From positions 41,530 to 105,529 of the forward strand of contig JAKAEB010000005.1 in NCBI GenBank assembly GCA_021818445.1: a DNA stretch of 64,000 bases, given 5' to 3'. The notes under the pieces were generated by a model. That model saw only the letters and a program-made list of their open reading frames with translations. It ran no database searches and had not been told where the DNA came from. Origin of the DNA: Planctomycetota bacterium. GTDB taxonomy: Bacteria; Planctomycetota; Phycisphaerae; WQYP01. The position numbers and the translations under genes are program-made. Shown here piece by piece: positions 24,858 to 34,461 of this stretch (within the stretch, counting starts at the first letter, position 1; each line of letters starts with the position of its first letter).

Positions 24858-26951
24858 ATGGCGACGAAGACCTTAACAAAGATGGAGAATAGTATCATGC
24901 AATCAGCAGGTTTTAATCCGGCAGCACCTGAAACCGCGGGGCACAGTCACCGGTCCAATGGGGTGCGTCGCGCCCCGGCGGCCATTTTGTTGTTTTTCGC
25001 TTTGCTAACCGCCTGTTCACACCGAGGATGGACGGCTATCGGCCGAGGCCCGAAGGCTCCCAACTTTCCCGGCAATTTTGCGTGGATCAATACGCCGCGG
25101 CCCCTGAGTTTTAAGCATCAACTCAAGGGGCAGGTGGTGCTGCTGGACTTTTGGACCTATGGCTGCATTAACTGCATACATATGTTTCCCGTTCTGGACC
25201 GGCTGCAAAAGCACTTCGCCGGCCGACCGTTGGTGATCATCGGAGTACATAGCGCAAAATTCGCAAATGAGAGTCTTCCGCGCAATGTCCGCGCTGCGGT
25301 GATGCGGTACAAAATCGACCATCCGGTGGTCGTTGATGAAGATATGCAGATATGGAACGCGTATGGGGTAAATTCATGGCCTACCTTTGTGGTGGTAGGT
25401 GCTGGGAGACATATCGACGGGTCGGTTGCCGGTGAGGTGAGCTATCGCACGTTGAAGCACGCGATCAGTGCGCAGTTGAAGTATGACAAGGCGCATCATC
25501 TGCTGGCAGCAAAGCCCCTGGTGTTTCCCAAGCGGTCGCGTGAATATTCGGCTACCGGTCTGGCGTTTCCCGGGAAAGTGCTGGCCGTCGGCAGTCTCAA
25601 GCGTTTATTCATCGCCGATACGGACCATAATCGCATCATTGAAACCACTTTGCCCCGGCACAACGGCGTGGCAAAATTGATTGCGATTTTCGGCAACGGC
25701 AAAAAGGGACGAATTGACGGCGCGGCATCGAAGAGCGAATTCAATTCCCCCCAAGGGATGGCATTGCTGGGGCACACGCTTTACGTTGCTGACACCAATA
25801 ACCATCTCATCCGGGCGATCAACCTGCAAAATGGAATGGTTAAAACTGTATTGGGCACGGGAAGCGAAGTGTTTGACTTTTCTGGCGGTGGGACGGGGGT
25901 TGAGCAGGGAATCAATTCGCCGTGGGCTTTGGCCGGCGACGGGCACACACTTTACATTGCTATGGCAGGTGAGCATCAGGTGTGGCGAATGAACACGAAG
26001 ACGATGGTTGCCTCCGCTTTTGCCGGTTCCGGTTATGAGGGGCTGCAAAATGGCGTAGGCACATCATCGGAGATGGCCCAACCGTCGGGCTTGGCGCTGC
26101 GCGGCCACTATTTATATGTTGCTGAGCCGGAGGCTTCTGCCATCGCCCGTATCAATCTGGCAAATAAGTCGGTGCGAACCATTGTCGGGCAAGGGCTTTT
26201 TACATTTGGCGATCGTGACGGCAGTTTAGGCTCTGCATTGCTGCAGCATTGTCTGGGTGTAGCGGCTTATGGCCAGCATGATTTATTGGTGGCTGATACT
26301 TACAACGACAAGTTACGGCTTATCAACCTGCGAACCCATCAAGTGAGCACATTTGCCGGGACTGGCAGGCCGGGTGCCGGCCGGACTGGTGGGCGGGTGA
26401 AGTTTGCCGAACCAGGCGGATTATCGGTGCTGGGGCGGACTATTTTTGTGGCCGATACCGACAACCAGAGAATTGTGGTGATAAATGGGGTAACGAAACA
26501 ATGGCATCAATTAATAATTTCCGGCCTGCAGGTTAAAACACCGGACGCCGTGGCATCGCACGTTGCAGCCCGGCTGAATGCTACATCAGCGGTTGCGGTG
26601 GGGCTTATGGCAGGCAAACCTGCAAACTTGACGGCCCATGTAATGGTTCCATCGGGTACACATCTAACCGTCGGTGTGCCGATATCCCTCCGCATAACAG
26701 GAAAGGGGGGCAAGGTTGAATATGAATCGACTGTCAATTCAGATGGACGACCGGCGGTGAACTTTTCGCTGCCGACCGGTTTGCCTGTCGGGAACTCAAC
26801 CGCGGAGGTATATTACGACTACTGCACGAACGGTTCGATGGGGGAATGCATTCCGGCGAGCTGTGCATGGAAAATTGTTGTGCGGCCGGGTGCCCAACAT
26901 CATGTTATTTTAAAGTTGTCCAAGGCCGCATTCGAGGGGCTTACGCCGTGA
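24858..26951 (+). CDS. NHLRC2-like thioredoxin-fold/NHL-repeat lipoprotein
   Basis: 697 residues. A hydrophobic segment with a lipobox (FFALLTAC) about residue 50 suggests export and lipid attachment. A thioredoxin-like domain follows (LDFWTYGCINCIHMFPVLDRL, CxxC = CINC; IIGVHSAKFANE), then NHL beta-propeller repeats (FNSPQGMAL, VADTNNHLIR, FAGTGRPG) and a C-terminal beta domain. This is the same order as animal NHLRC2, including the signature GVHSAKF. A periplasmic disulfide or redox role combined with a propeller is plausible. The start has GGATTGGGGG upstream, though ATG codons a little downstream are possible. The last 4 bp overlap the next gene. Confidence 0.85.
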   Translation: MATKTLTKMENSIMQSAGFNPAAPETAGHSHRSNGVRRAPAAILLFFALLTACSHRGWTAIGRGPKAPNFPGNFAWINTPRPLSFKHQLKGQVVLLDFWTYGCINCIHMFPVLDRLQKHFAGRPLVIIGVHSAKFANESLPRNVRAAVMRYKIDHPVVVDEDMQIWNAYGVNSWPTFVVVGAGRHIDGSVAGEVSYRTLKHAISAQLKYDKAHHLLAAKPLVFPKRSREYSATGLAFPGKVLAVGSLKRLFIADTDHNRIIETTLPRHNGVAKLIAIFGNGKKGRIDGAASKSEFNSPQGMALLGHTLYVADTNNHLIRAINLQNGMVKTVLGTGSEVFDFSGGGTGVEQGINSPWALAGDGHTLYIAMAGEHQVWRMNTKTMVASAFAGSGYEGLQNGVGTSSEMAQPSGLALRGHYLYVAEPEASAIARINLANKSVRTIVGQGLFTFGDRDGSLGSALLQHCLGVAAYGQHDLLVADTYNDKLRLINLRTHQVSTFAGTGRPGAGRTGGRVKFAEPGGLSVLGRTIFVADTDNQRIVVINGVTKQWHQLIISGLQVKTPDAVASHVAARLNATSAVAVGLMAGKPANLTAHVMVPSGTHLTVGVPISLRITGKGGKVEYESTVNSDGRPAVNFSLPTGLPVGNSTAEVYYDYCTNGSMGECIPASCAWKIVVRPGAQHHVILKLSKAAFEGLTP

Positions 26952-27175
26952 AGTTAACATGCAACATAGACAGCCGAGGAATGCGAGCTCGATTGATGGC
27001 CGGATGCGCATTGGGTGCGATCAGTATGATTCTGGCAGTGGCAGCATGGTTTACAGGTGTCGCTTGGCTCTGGTGGCCGATGGGTGGCTTTGCCTGCGGC
27101 AGTTGTGTGATGGTGTTTGAGGCCCGGAGCGGCTGGTGTATGGTCCGCGCTATGGGATTCAAAACGCGGATTTAA
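26948..27175 (+). CDS. Small YgaP-like (DUF2892) membrane protein
   Basis: 75 residues from a GTG that overlaps the previous stop (GTGA), so coupled translation. CNIDSRGMRARLMAGCALG matches the start of DUF2892/YgaP transmembrane domains (a conserved Asn followed by RxxR), then two hydrophobic helices (about 19-36 and 38-55). No rhodanese domain is attached. Function unknown; its pairing with the redox-type lipoprotein hints at a shared sulfur or redox task. Confidence 0.65.
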   Translation: MKLTCNIDSRGMRARLMAGCALGAISMILAVAAWFTGVAWLWWPMGGFACGSCVMVFEARSGWCMVRAMGFKTRI

Positions 27176-27361
27176 TTGGCGTTTTCAGATTCCGTGAGCG
27201 TGGCCGCCCGTCAAATGGCCTGTTATATTTGCGCACAATTCAGAACATCAGGCGTTCGAGGATGGGAAATTTTTCATCTTCACAATCTTGCGGTATGCTC
27301 TCGCTTAGTGTGATACCCGGGTGTAGACCACGTTTTAATGAGTGACAGGAGTGAAATAAAT

Positions 27362-29221
27362 ATGACAACCGCAACCGCCCCAACCACCGAAACCACGACT
27401 CTTACCGAATTGGCACGCCAGTTGAAAATTGATTCCATCCGCTGCACCACGGCGGCTGGATCGGGCCATCCGACATCCTCCATGTCGGCGTCGGAATTGA
27501 TGTCGGTGCTGATGACGGATTATCTGAAGTATGATTTTTCCGATCCTCATAATCCCTGCAATGATCGGTTGATTTTCAGCAAGGGGCATGCATGCCCGCT
27601 GCTGTACGCCATGTATAAGGCCGCCGGTGTTATTTCTGATGCAGAACTCCTTACGCTGCGAAAATTCGACAGCGTGCTGCAGGGACACCCCAACCCACAT
27701 GTGCTCAAATGGGTGGATGTGGCAACTGGATCGCTGGGGCAGGGCTTGCCGATCGGCGTTGGAATGGCTATCAACGCCAAATATCTCGATAAACTCCCCT
27801 GCCATGTCTGGGTGCTCTGCGGCGACAGCGAGATGGCGGAAGGTTCAATCTGGGAGGCGTTTGACAAGGCGTCTCATTACAACCTTAATAATTTGACGGC
27901 AATCATCGATATGAACCGCCTCGGTCAGCGCGGTGAGACGGACTTGGGATGGCACGGCGAAATTTATGCCGCCCGCGCCCGGGCTTTCGGTTGGCACACC
28001 ATTGAGGTGGACGGCCATGATGTTGCCGTAATTCGCAAGGCGTACGCGGAAGCGGTCGCACAAAGCAGCAAGCCCACCTGTATTATTGCCAAGACGGAAA
28101 AGGGGCATGGCGTTTCGTTTTTGGCTAACAAGGACGGCTGGCATGGAAAGCCTCTGAATAAAGACGAAGAGGCCAAGGCGCTGGCTGAACTTGGGGCGTC
28201 ACCGAATATTACCGTTAAGGTACAAATGCCCAAGAAAACGCCGGTATCGCACCCGGCCAAGGGTGGTGGCAAGACGCCGACGTATGACGTGGGAAGTAAA
28301 GAGGCGGCCCGTAAAGCCTACGGCGATGCTTTGGCGGCATTGGGTTACAGCGATCCGCTGCTGGTGGCGGTGGATGCAGAAGTTTCCAATTCCACCCATG
28401 CTGACGAATTCAAAAAGGCGCACCCCGATCGCTTTTTTGAAATGTACATTGCCGAACAGCAGATGGTATCTGCCGCAGTCGGCATGGCGGTGCTGGGGAA
28501 AAAGGTTTTTGCTTCGACCTTTGCCGCCTTTTTTACCCGAGCCTATGACCAGATTCGCATGGCGGCCATCTCGAACGCCACCATTCGCTTAGTTGGCTCG
28601 CACGCCGGTGTCAGCATCGGTGCCGATGGTCCGTCGCAGATGGCGCTCGAAGATCTGGCCATGATGCGGGCCGTGTACGAAAGCGTTGTGCTTTATCCCA
28701 GCGATGCGAATCAGACGGTGCAACTGGTTGCAGAGATGGCACAGCAGCCGGGCATAAGTTATCTGCGTACCACGCGCGAAAAGTTGCCGGTGCTGTATTC
28801 CGCGCAGGAGCGATTTCCGATTGGCGGATCAAAGGTGGTACAGCGGTCCAATCAGGATCGGGCCACGGTTGTAGGTGCCGGCATCACTTTGCATGAGGCG
28901 ATCAAAGCTGCCGCTGAATTGAAAAAGGACGGCATTCACGTGCGAATAATCGACCTGTATTCGGTCAAGCCCATAGACGCCAAAACGCTGCGCCAGGCCG
29001 CCAGCGAAGCCGGCAACAAGTTTGTAGTAGTAGAAGACCACTGGATTGAAGGCGGCCTCGGCGATGCCGTGCTGGAGGTCTTTGCGCAGTCCACAGATCG
29101 GCCGCAGGTGGTGAAACTCGCTGTAGAAGGAATGCCCGGCTCCGGCACCCCGGCTGAACTGATGAATGCGGCGGGCATCGACGCGGCGCATATCATCAAG
29201 GCTGTGAAAAATCTCATCTGA
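27362..29221 (+). CDS. tkt: Transketolase
   Basis: 619 residues, the short animal-type length. Thiamine diphosphate binding is shown by GDSEMAEGSIWEAF ... NLTAIIDMN; GSGHPTSSMSASELM and SKGHACPLLYAMY form the N-terminal active-site area, and the pyrimidine domain begins about residue 310 (RKAYGDALAALG ... EQQMVSAAVGMAV). It transfers two-carbon units between ketose and aldose phosphates in the pentose phosphate pathway. ATG at 27362 has AGGAGTG ten bases upstream. A strong terminator follows. Confidence 0.96.
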   Translation: MTTATAPTTETTTLTELARQLKIDSIRCTTAAGSGHPTSSMSASELMSVLMTDYLKYDFSDPHNPCNDRLIFSKGHACPLLYAMYKAAGVISDAELLTLRKFDSVLQGHPNPHVLKWVDVATGSLGQGLPIGVGMAINAKYLDKLPCHVWVLCGDSEMAEGSIWEAFDKASHYNLNNLTAIIDMNRLGQRGETDLGWHGEIYAARARAFGWHTIEVDGHDVAVIRKAYAEAVAQSSKPTCIIAKTEKGHGVSFLANKDGWHGKPLNKDEEAKALAELGASPNITVKVQMPKKTPVSHPAKGGGKTPTYDVGSKEAARKAYGDALAALGYSDPLLVAVDAEVSNSTHADEFKKAHPDRFFEMYIAEQQMVSAAVGMAVLGKKVFASTFAAFFTRAYDQIRMAAISNATIRLVGSHAGVSIGADGPSQMALEDLAMMRAVYESVVLYPSDANQTVQLVAEMAQQPGISYLRTTREKLPVLYSAQERFPIGGSKVVQRSNQDRATVVGAGITLHEAIKAAAELKKDGIHVRIIDLYSVKPIDAKTLRQAASEAGNKFVVVEDHWIEGGLGDAVLEVFAQSTDRPQVVKLAVEGMPGSGTPAELMNAAGIDAAHIIKAVKNLI

Positions 29222-29260
29222 AGCAAGCCGTTGATATGACATCGGCTGCACTGAAAATAT

Positions 29261-29296
29261 CCGCCCGGCAAATTGATTTCTGCCGGGCGGTTTTTT
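29261..29296 (+). terminator. Rho-independent terminator of transketolase gene
   Basis: CCGCCCGGCA and its exact complement TGCCGGGCGG form a 10-bp stem with a 10-base loop, followed by TTTTTT. It begins 39 bp after the tkt stop. Confidence 0.92.
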
Positions 29297-29446
29297 ATTT
29301 TCCGCCGGCCCGATCCGTTTAAGCCGCGGACTGACCGTCGCGTGTTGCCAAATTTCAAACGCTTTTTTCAAGTATCACACGCACGCGGTTGCCGCTATCA
29401 TTTAGAAATATATCCAAGTTGGTCTTTTTGCAGCGAGGTAGTGTAT

Positions 29447-30460
29447 ATGTTCAAACGCCGTTGGGTTTTATCCGCCATTGGCCTTATTTTCATCGGTGCA
29501 TCACGGTGCATTGCGGCCGATACTGGAATGAGCAACGCTGTATGCCCTGGTGCGGTTTGGCGCGATACGGCGGGACATTTGATTCAGGCTCACGGCGGAT
29601 GCATCATTAAACAAGGCGATGAATTTTATCTTTTCGGTGAAGACTACTCCCGGCATAACAAGCCCGACCGTCGGTACATTGACTGCTATCGATCGGCCGA
29701 TTTAATTCACTGGCATAACTGCGGCGCAGTTGTGCGGCTTAAGAACCCGGATTTGCGACTCTTCACCAATAATTGGATATTGCAGCGTCCGAAGGTTCTT
29801 TACAACCGTTTCACTCATCGCTATGTGATGTACGCCCACATTGACGGGCGAGGTTATTCGCTGGCGCGCGTGGCGGTGTTTATCAGCCGTACGATAGCCG
29901 GGCATTACCGGTATTTACGCAGTTTCCGCCCTCTGGGGCATCAAAGCCGCGATATTGGAATGTACCAAGCTCGTAATGGAAAAGCGTATTTATTATTTGA
30001 AGATCGACCATCGGGTTTCCGCATCGCGGAGTTATCCCTCAACTATCTGCATGTAAAGAAAAATATCTGTCTGATTCACCAGCATCTGGAGGGTTTGGGA
30101 CTGGTTCACTATCATGGATTGTACTATGTTGTTGGTTCGCATTTGACAGGCTGGGGACCAAACCCGGATGTGTATGCGACGGCCAGGTCGCTGCGCGGCC
30201 CTTGGAGCAAATTTCGAAATATAGCCCCGCCACGGACTAAAACGTACCATTCGCAGTCAGGATTTTTGCTCAAGATTACCGGCACACGGCGTACGGCCTT
30301 CATCTATATGGGCGACCGATGGAATCCAAGGGAGTTGTGGAATTCCCGGTACATCTGGATGCCTCTGCAGATCGGCAACGGAAGACTCTGGCTTCCGAAG
30401 CCGCGGTGCTGGCGCATCAACGTCCACACCGGGGTGATTTCTTATGTGCGTCGACATTAA
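29447..30460 (+). CDS. Secreted GH43-like five-bladed beta-propeller glycosidase
   Basis: About 337 residues with a signal peptide (residues 5-25, SRCIAAD). The pattern LIQAHGGCIIKQGDEFYLFGEDYS..., followed by DCYRSADLIHWHN and ILQRPKVLYN..THRYVMYAHI, resembles the GH43 subgroup that contains exo-beta-1,3-galactanases. The inverting Asp/Glu set cannot be fully assigned by eye. The ATG at 29447 has GCGAGGT upstream; the frame is open further upstream through the tkt terminator but without sense. It ends 9 bp from the convergent GH35 gene; the two may act on the same galactan. Confidence 0.8.
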   Translation: MFKRRWVLSAIGLIFIGASRCIAADTGMSNAVCPGAVWRDTAGHLIQAHGGCIIKQGDEFYLFGEDYSRHNKPDRRYIDCYRSADLIHWHNCGAVVRLKNPDLRLFTNNWILQRPKVLYNRFTHRYVMYAHIDGRGYSLARVAVFISRTIAGHYRYLRSFRPLGHQSRDIGMYQARNGKAYLLFEDRPSGFRIAELSLNYLHVKKNICLIHQHLEGLGLVHYHGLYYVVGSHLTGWGPNPDVYATARSLRGPWSKFRNIAPPRTKTYHSQSGFLLKITGTRRTAFIYMGDRWNPRELWNSRYIWMPLQIGNGRLWLPKPRCWRINVHTGVISYVRRH

Positions 30461-30469
30461 TGCTGCGCG

Positions 30470-33400
30470 TCAACCTGCCGCGGGCAAGGTAATGCGCAGG
30501 TTTTGGCGGCAGGCGGCAGCATAAATGGATAGATGAACCTGCGTTGGTGAATGCCCCTGTTCGTCAAAGACAATGATGGAATTGCGGCCGGTGTGCAGCC
30601 ACGCCGAAGGTATGTAAAGTCCCAATGGCATAATATTATCGGGATAACGGCCAAGGTTGTGGCCGTTAATCCATACATACCCCCCGCTCATGCCGGTCAT
30701 GGCCAGGCGCAACACGCGATGGAGGCCTCCGGCCAGCGTACTGATCACGAAACTGCTCTTGTAAAAGGTGGGCACACCAGTGGCGACGCTGCCAGCTTTC
30801 CAGCCAGATTTGGCGTTGATTGGTCCGATGCCGCCGTGCATTTTCCACGGTGTGACATGGCCAGATTTGCCAAACGCGGGGGCGCGAAATTTTGTAAGCA
30901 TGCGTAATTTGGCATCAAATTGAAAAGCCTTTTTTTGCACCGGTATAAGCAAATCGAGGCGGTTTTTTCGGTTGCCGTGATGCCACCCCTCACGCATAAC
31001 CGTATGAAGTTGATTCTTGGGGCTTTTGCTTAGTGTCAATTGATGTCCGTCAACAAACAGCATGACGCCGTTGGGGAGTTGCGGTAAAAACAGACGCAGT
31101 GAGTCGGCGGCAATCCGCCCGGTCATAGCGCGAAACCACCAGTAACCTTTTTTGGCCACCGGCAGCGAGGTACCTCGCTGATAGATTTTCCACCCCTTAT
31201 GCCCAGGCTCATTGCTGAGGACATTGGCCACGATGTTGGCCACGGGGGTGGCCACCTGCTTGACGCGCCACGCGGTGATCCATCTGGCATGCATTTCCTG
31301 ACGTTTGAGATGGACGGCACCAAACATGCCCATTTTAAAAACCGGTGCCAGCGGACCGGCGTAACCCCACATCTTGCTGCGGCCCTGATTGACGGTAAAC
31401 ACCGCCATGGTTGTTTTGCCCTTTGTCAAATGGATAATGCGCAAACCACCACCGCCAATGAACCGCATCTGGCCATTGATGAATACCTCGGCATAGCTGC
31501 GTATACCGGGCAATTCAAGGGTGTAGTTACCGGTGGCGGGTATCTTTATCTGTGCCCGATACCATTCGTAAGCGCCGGGGTAATCATCAGCGCCCATCTG
31601 CCTGGGATTGACGCACGAGAGCCACGCGGAATCATTAAAAGCCGGAGATGCGGGCTGATCATCCACACGCCACTGCCATTGTGCCAGAGCCGGGGCCGGC
31701 GGCGGTGTGATTTTGGGGAATGTCGCAACTTGGGTATAGGGCTTGCCCGCGGGGGGAAGTAATTCCACCTTTACCGAAGAACTTTTGGAAAGCATCGGAC
31801 GTTGGATGCGCAGGCGCAGATGCCCGCTGGACAGCTTGGCGTGTCCGATGAACTCAGGCCCCATGACGATGAAGCGTTGGTCATGTTTTTTGATAATCCA
31901 GGTGCGCTGGGCCAACGTGTTTGACATAACGATGATGCGAAGCGTGTGCCGTCCATTATGCAGAGCGTAGATACTGGGTGCACCCGCAGAAAATTTAATT
32001 GATAATGAATATTTACCACGTGTCGCGGTTTTCCATCCCGATGAGGCAGTGACGGCCTTGCCCCCGACGGCATCAATCTGCACCAAACCGGTACTTTTCG
32101 GACGGCCATACATGATCAAGGTTTCAACCGTAGGGCTTTGCCGGAAGCAGCCAAATACACGACCGCAAAGCGCTGCAATGCGGAAATGCGCGTTGAGCTT
32201 GTAATTGAGGATAACGGGTACCGTGCGATTGGCCGGTATGGTGAGCGTACCGCCGATTTTGGCTTTTGCGGTTTGCGTCTGTGGGGAGAAATTACGCAAA
32301 AATACAATGGTTCCGGCTGACGACCGCCGGGCCGCAATGGACACGTTGGTCGCAAAATTTTTATATTGGCCAGTTACATCGACACTGTCAGCAAGAATGG
32401 ATTGGAAACTGCGACCAAAATAGTTGGCGAATTTGTAGTTGTAGTAGCTGGGGCGCAGATTACCCCCCTGCCCCACGGGTGAACCAAAATCATAACTGGC
32501 CTTGTTGGACTGGTTATTCCAGTGCGAGAAGTTGGTGCCGCCAATCGTCATATAAACGTTATAACCGGCACCGCCATTGGCAATTACATCCCAAGGTGCC
32601 CGCATCATGACCAATCGCTGATGCGATCCAATCGGCCATTCACCATATTGCGTGAACCAGCCGGACCACATTTCCGTGGTGAACCAAGGGGCCTGAGATC
32701 CGGCATGATTAAATGGACGCGTGCCGGCCGGGTCGGGACCATGGTGCTGACCACTGAAGAACAGCGGCACGTTGACACCAAATTTCATACATTCATGATA
32801 TAAATATTTATAATAATTGTTGGGGAGTACCGCGCCCCAACCCTGCGGGTCTTCATTTTCAAGTTGCATCATGATGACCGGCCCCCCGTGTGTCACCTGC
32901 AGGGGAATTAATTGGGGCAGCAATTTATGGTAGTACTGCCGCAATGCCGCGATATACGGCGCATCACCATGCCGAACCGAAAGACCGGGTATAAAGCGCA
33001 GCCAGACAGGATAACCGCCGGAATCCCATTCAGCACAATCCCACGGTCCAACACGCAAGATGACATAAAAGCCCATTTTTTGCGCCAACTTTACAAATGC
33101 CGCAATATTGTGGCGGCCGTGGAAGTTGAATTGCCCTTCGTGCGGTTCCTGATAGTTCCAGAAAATGTAGGTGGAAAGGCAGTTATAGCCAGCTCGCTTC
33201 ATTTTCTCCATGCGATCGGCCCACATCGCGCGCGGAACCCGCGGATAGTGAAGCGATCCCGATACGACAAACACCCGCTTGCCATTGATAACAAAACCTT
33301 TGCCATCAATGCGTATTTTTGACGCCACCGACTTGGGCGGCACAAACATGGTGGCACCGGCCGATGGCACAAAGGCGAAGCTGGCCAACCATGCGAATAT

Positions 33401-33544
33401 CCCAACCACCAACCATTGACGCAGCGGCGCAAATGCCGGGGATTTTGGCGTTGTCAGAGTCCGAACAGGCGGTGTCGCATATGTTGCCGTTTTCAATTTA
33501 GAGAACCAAACCTTTCTGTTTATTCCTCGGCATCGTCTGGCCAT
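30470..33544 (-). CDS. Secreted GH35 beta-galactosidase
   Basis: Up to 1,024 residues. A signal segment (about 43-64) precedes the GH35 barrel (about 75-400): SGSLHYPRVPRAMWADR, then QLENED with acid/base Glu231, and TTEMWSGWF with nucleophile Glu291. Several beta-sandwich domains follow, including galactose-binding-like ones (NYTLELPGIRSYAEVFING; YVWINGHNLGRYP near the end). It should release beta-linked galactose from polysaccharide side chains outside the cytoplasm. The true start may be later than 33544 because the first 40 residues are not signal-like. It converges with the GH43-like gene. Confidence 0.92.
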   Translation of the reverse strand: MARRCRGINRKVWFSKLKTATYATPPVRTLTTPKSPAFAPLRQWLVVGIFAWLASFAFVPSAGATMFVPPKSVASKIRIDGKGFVINGKRVFVVSGSLHYPRVPRAMWADRMEKMKRAGYNCLSTYIFWNYQEPHEGQFNFHGRHNIAAFVKLAQKMGFYVILRVGPWDCAEWDSGGYPVWLRFIPGLSVRHGDAPYIAALRQYYHKLLPQLIPLQVTHGGPVIMMQLENEDPQGWGAVLPNNYYKYLYHECMKFGVNVPLFFSGQHHGPDPAGTRPFNHAGSQAPWFTTEMWSGWFTQYGEWPIGSHQRLVMMRAPWDVIANGGAGYNVYMTIGGTNFSHWNNQSNKASYDFGSPVGQGGNLRPSYYNYKFANYFGRSFQSILADSVDVTGQYKNFATNVSIAARRSSAGTIVFLRNFSPQTQTAKAKIGGTLTIPANRTVPVILNYKLNAHFRIAALCGRVFGCFRQSPTVETLIMYGRPKSTGLVQIDAVGGKAVTASSGWKTATRGKYSLSIKFSAGAPSIYALHNGRHTLRIIVMSNTLAQRTWIIKKHDQRFIVMGPEFIGHAKLSSGHLRLRIQRPMLSKSSSVKVELLPPAGKPYTQVATFPKITPPPAPALAQWQWRVDDQPASPAFNDSAWLSCVNPRQMGADDYPGAYEWYRAQIKIPATGNYTLELPGIRSYAEVFINGQMRFIGGGGLRIIHLTKGKTTMAVFTVNQGRSKMWGYAGPLAPVFKMGMFGAVHLKRQEMHARWITAWRVKQVATPVANIVANVLSNEPGHKGWKIYQRGTSLPVAKKGYWWFRAMTGRIAADSLRLFLPQLPNGVMLFVDGHQLTLSKSPKNQLHTVMREGWHHGNRKNRLDLLIPVQKKAFQFDAKLRMLTKFRAPAFGKSGHVTPWKMHGGIGPINAKSGWKAGSVATGVPTFYKSSFVISTLAGGLHRVLRLAMTGMSGGYVWINGHNLGRYPDNIMPLGLYIPSAWLHTGRNSIIVFDEQGHSPTQVHLSIYAAACRQNLRITLPAAG

Positions 33545-33768
33545 TATTCGTTGCCAAGAAGCAGCTTACCAAACGGAGTCTATAACAAAAACGCCGGGAT
33601 GGCGATTGTATTTCTGCAACCCAGTCCATCTTATAACAGCCAAAACAGTCAATTGGCGCGGATGTTTCAAAAAATTTGGGGCAATGGGTATGAATTGGCG
33701 TTGGCTTGTGACTGCTGTATCGCTTTTGCAGCACAATTCGTTAGAATCGTGGTAAGGCAGGCACCGAA

Positions 33769-34461
33769 TTGAAGGATACGAGCACCATATCTGATTCAAA
33801 CAATTTTTCCGCGGTGGCACTCCGTCTTTATTCTTATATCAGCCGTCGGCAAACCGACCACGCCACCCTTTTACTGCGTCGCCAAATGGCCAAGCTGACC
33901 ACGGAGCAAGTACACCTGAATATCATACTTCCGGCGGTAGGGTTGGCTGGTACAAAAGCGGCATTACATGAGATTACGAATGACGACGCCCATGCCATTT
34001 TTGAGGATTTCAATAACCTGCTGGATATTTGCCGATCGAGCATGCAGCGTCAACCACCCCTCGGTTTGGACATGCACGCGGTCAGCCTGCCCGGCGAACT
34101 GCATGGGGCCGGCCTTCGGGTGATATGTGATTGGCTTTGGCGCGATGGCTGGGAAACGCATCTTAATGTTTGCACCACCGGCGAGAGTGGGTTGGCTGAA
34201 CAATTACTGAAAAAGCCGCCCCAGATGCTGGCCATTTCGTGTTCCACCCCCCGGCAGGCTACCACCGCCCGAAGGTTGATCCGCCTGCTGCGGCGCGGGG
34301 GTTTTGCGGGTTCAATCTGGATCGGCGGCATGGCCATCAACGCCTTTCCCGCGCTGTTTGAGCGAAGCGGGGCCGATCATACAGCGCCGGATATCGTGCG
34401 GTTTTCGCGTGAATTAGCCACTGAATTTGGCTATTCGACCGCCACGCCTCCTTACCTCTGA
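33769..34461 (+). CDS. Stand-alone cobalamin-binding-like protein without DNA-binding domain
   Basis: 230 residues from TTG. Residues about 15-95 form a helical bundle like the cap of methionine synthase or CarH (LHEITNDDAHAIFEDFNNLL). Residues about 98-225 fit the Rossmann-type B12 domain: GELHGAG (110-115) in place of DxHxxG, with His112 as possible cobalt ligand, then a Ser-rich AISCST and IWIGGMAIN in place of SxL and GG. The Asp-to-Glu change is unusual. There is no MerR helix-turn-helix and no enzyme domain. A sensor or carrier role is possible. Its 3' end overlaps the convergent RidA gene by 10 bp. Confidence 0.7.
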   Translation: MKDTSTISDSNNFSAVALRLYSYISRRQTDHATLLLRRQMAKLTTEQVHLNIILPAVGLAGTKAALHEITNDDAHAIFEDFNNLLDICRSSMQRQPPLGLDMHAVSLPGELHGAGLRVICDWLWRDGWETHLNVCTTGESGLAEQLLKKPPQMLAISCSTPRQATTARRLIRLLRRGGFAGSIWIGGMAINAFPALFERSGADHTAPDIVRFSRELATEFGYSTATPPYL

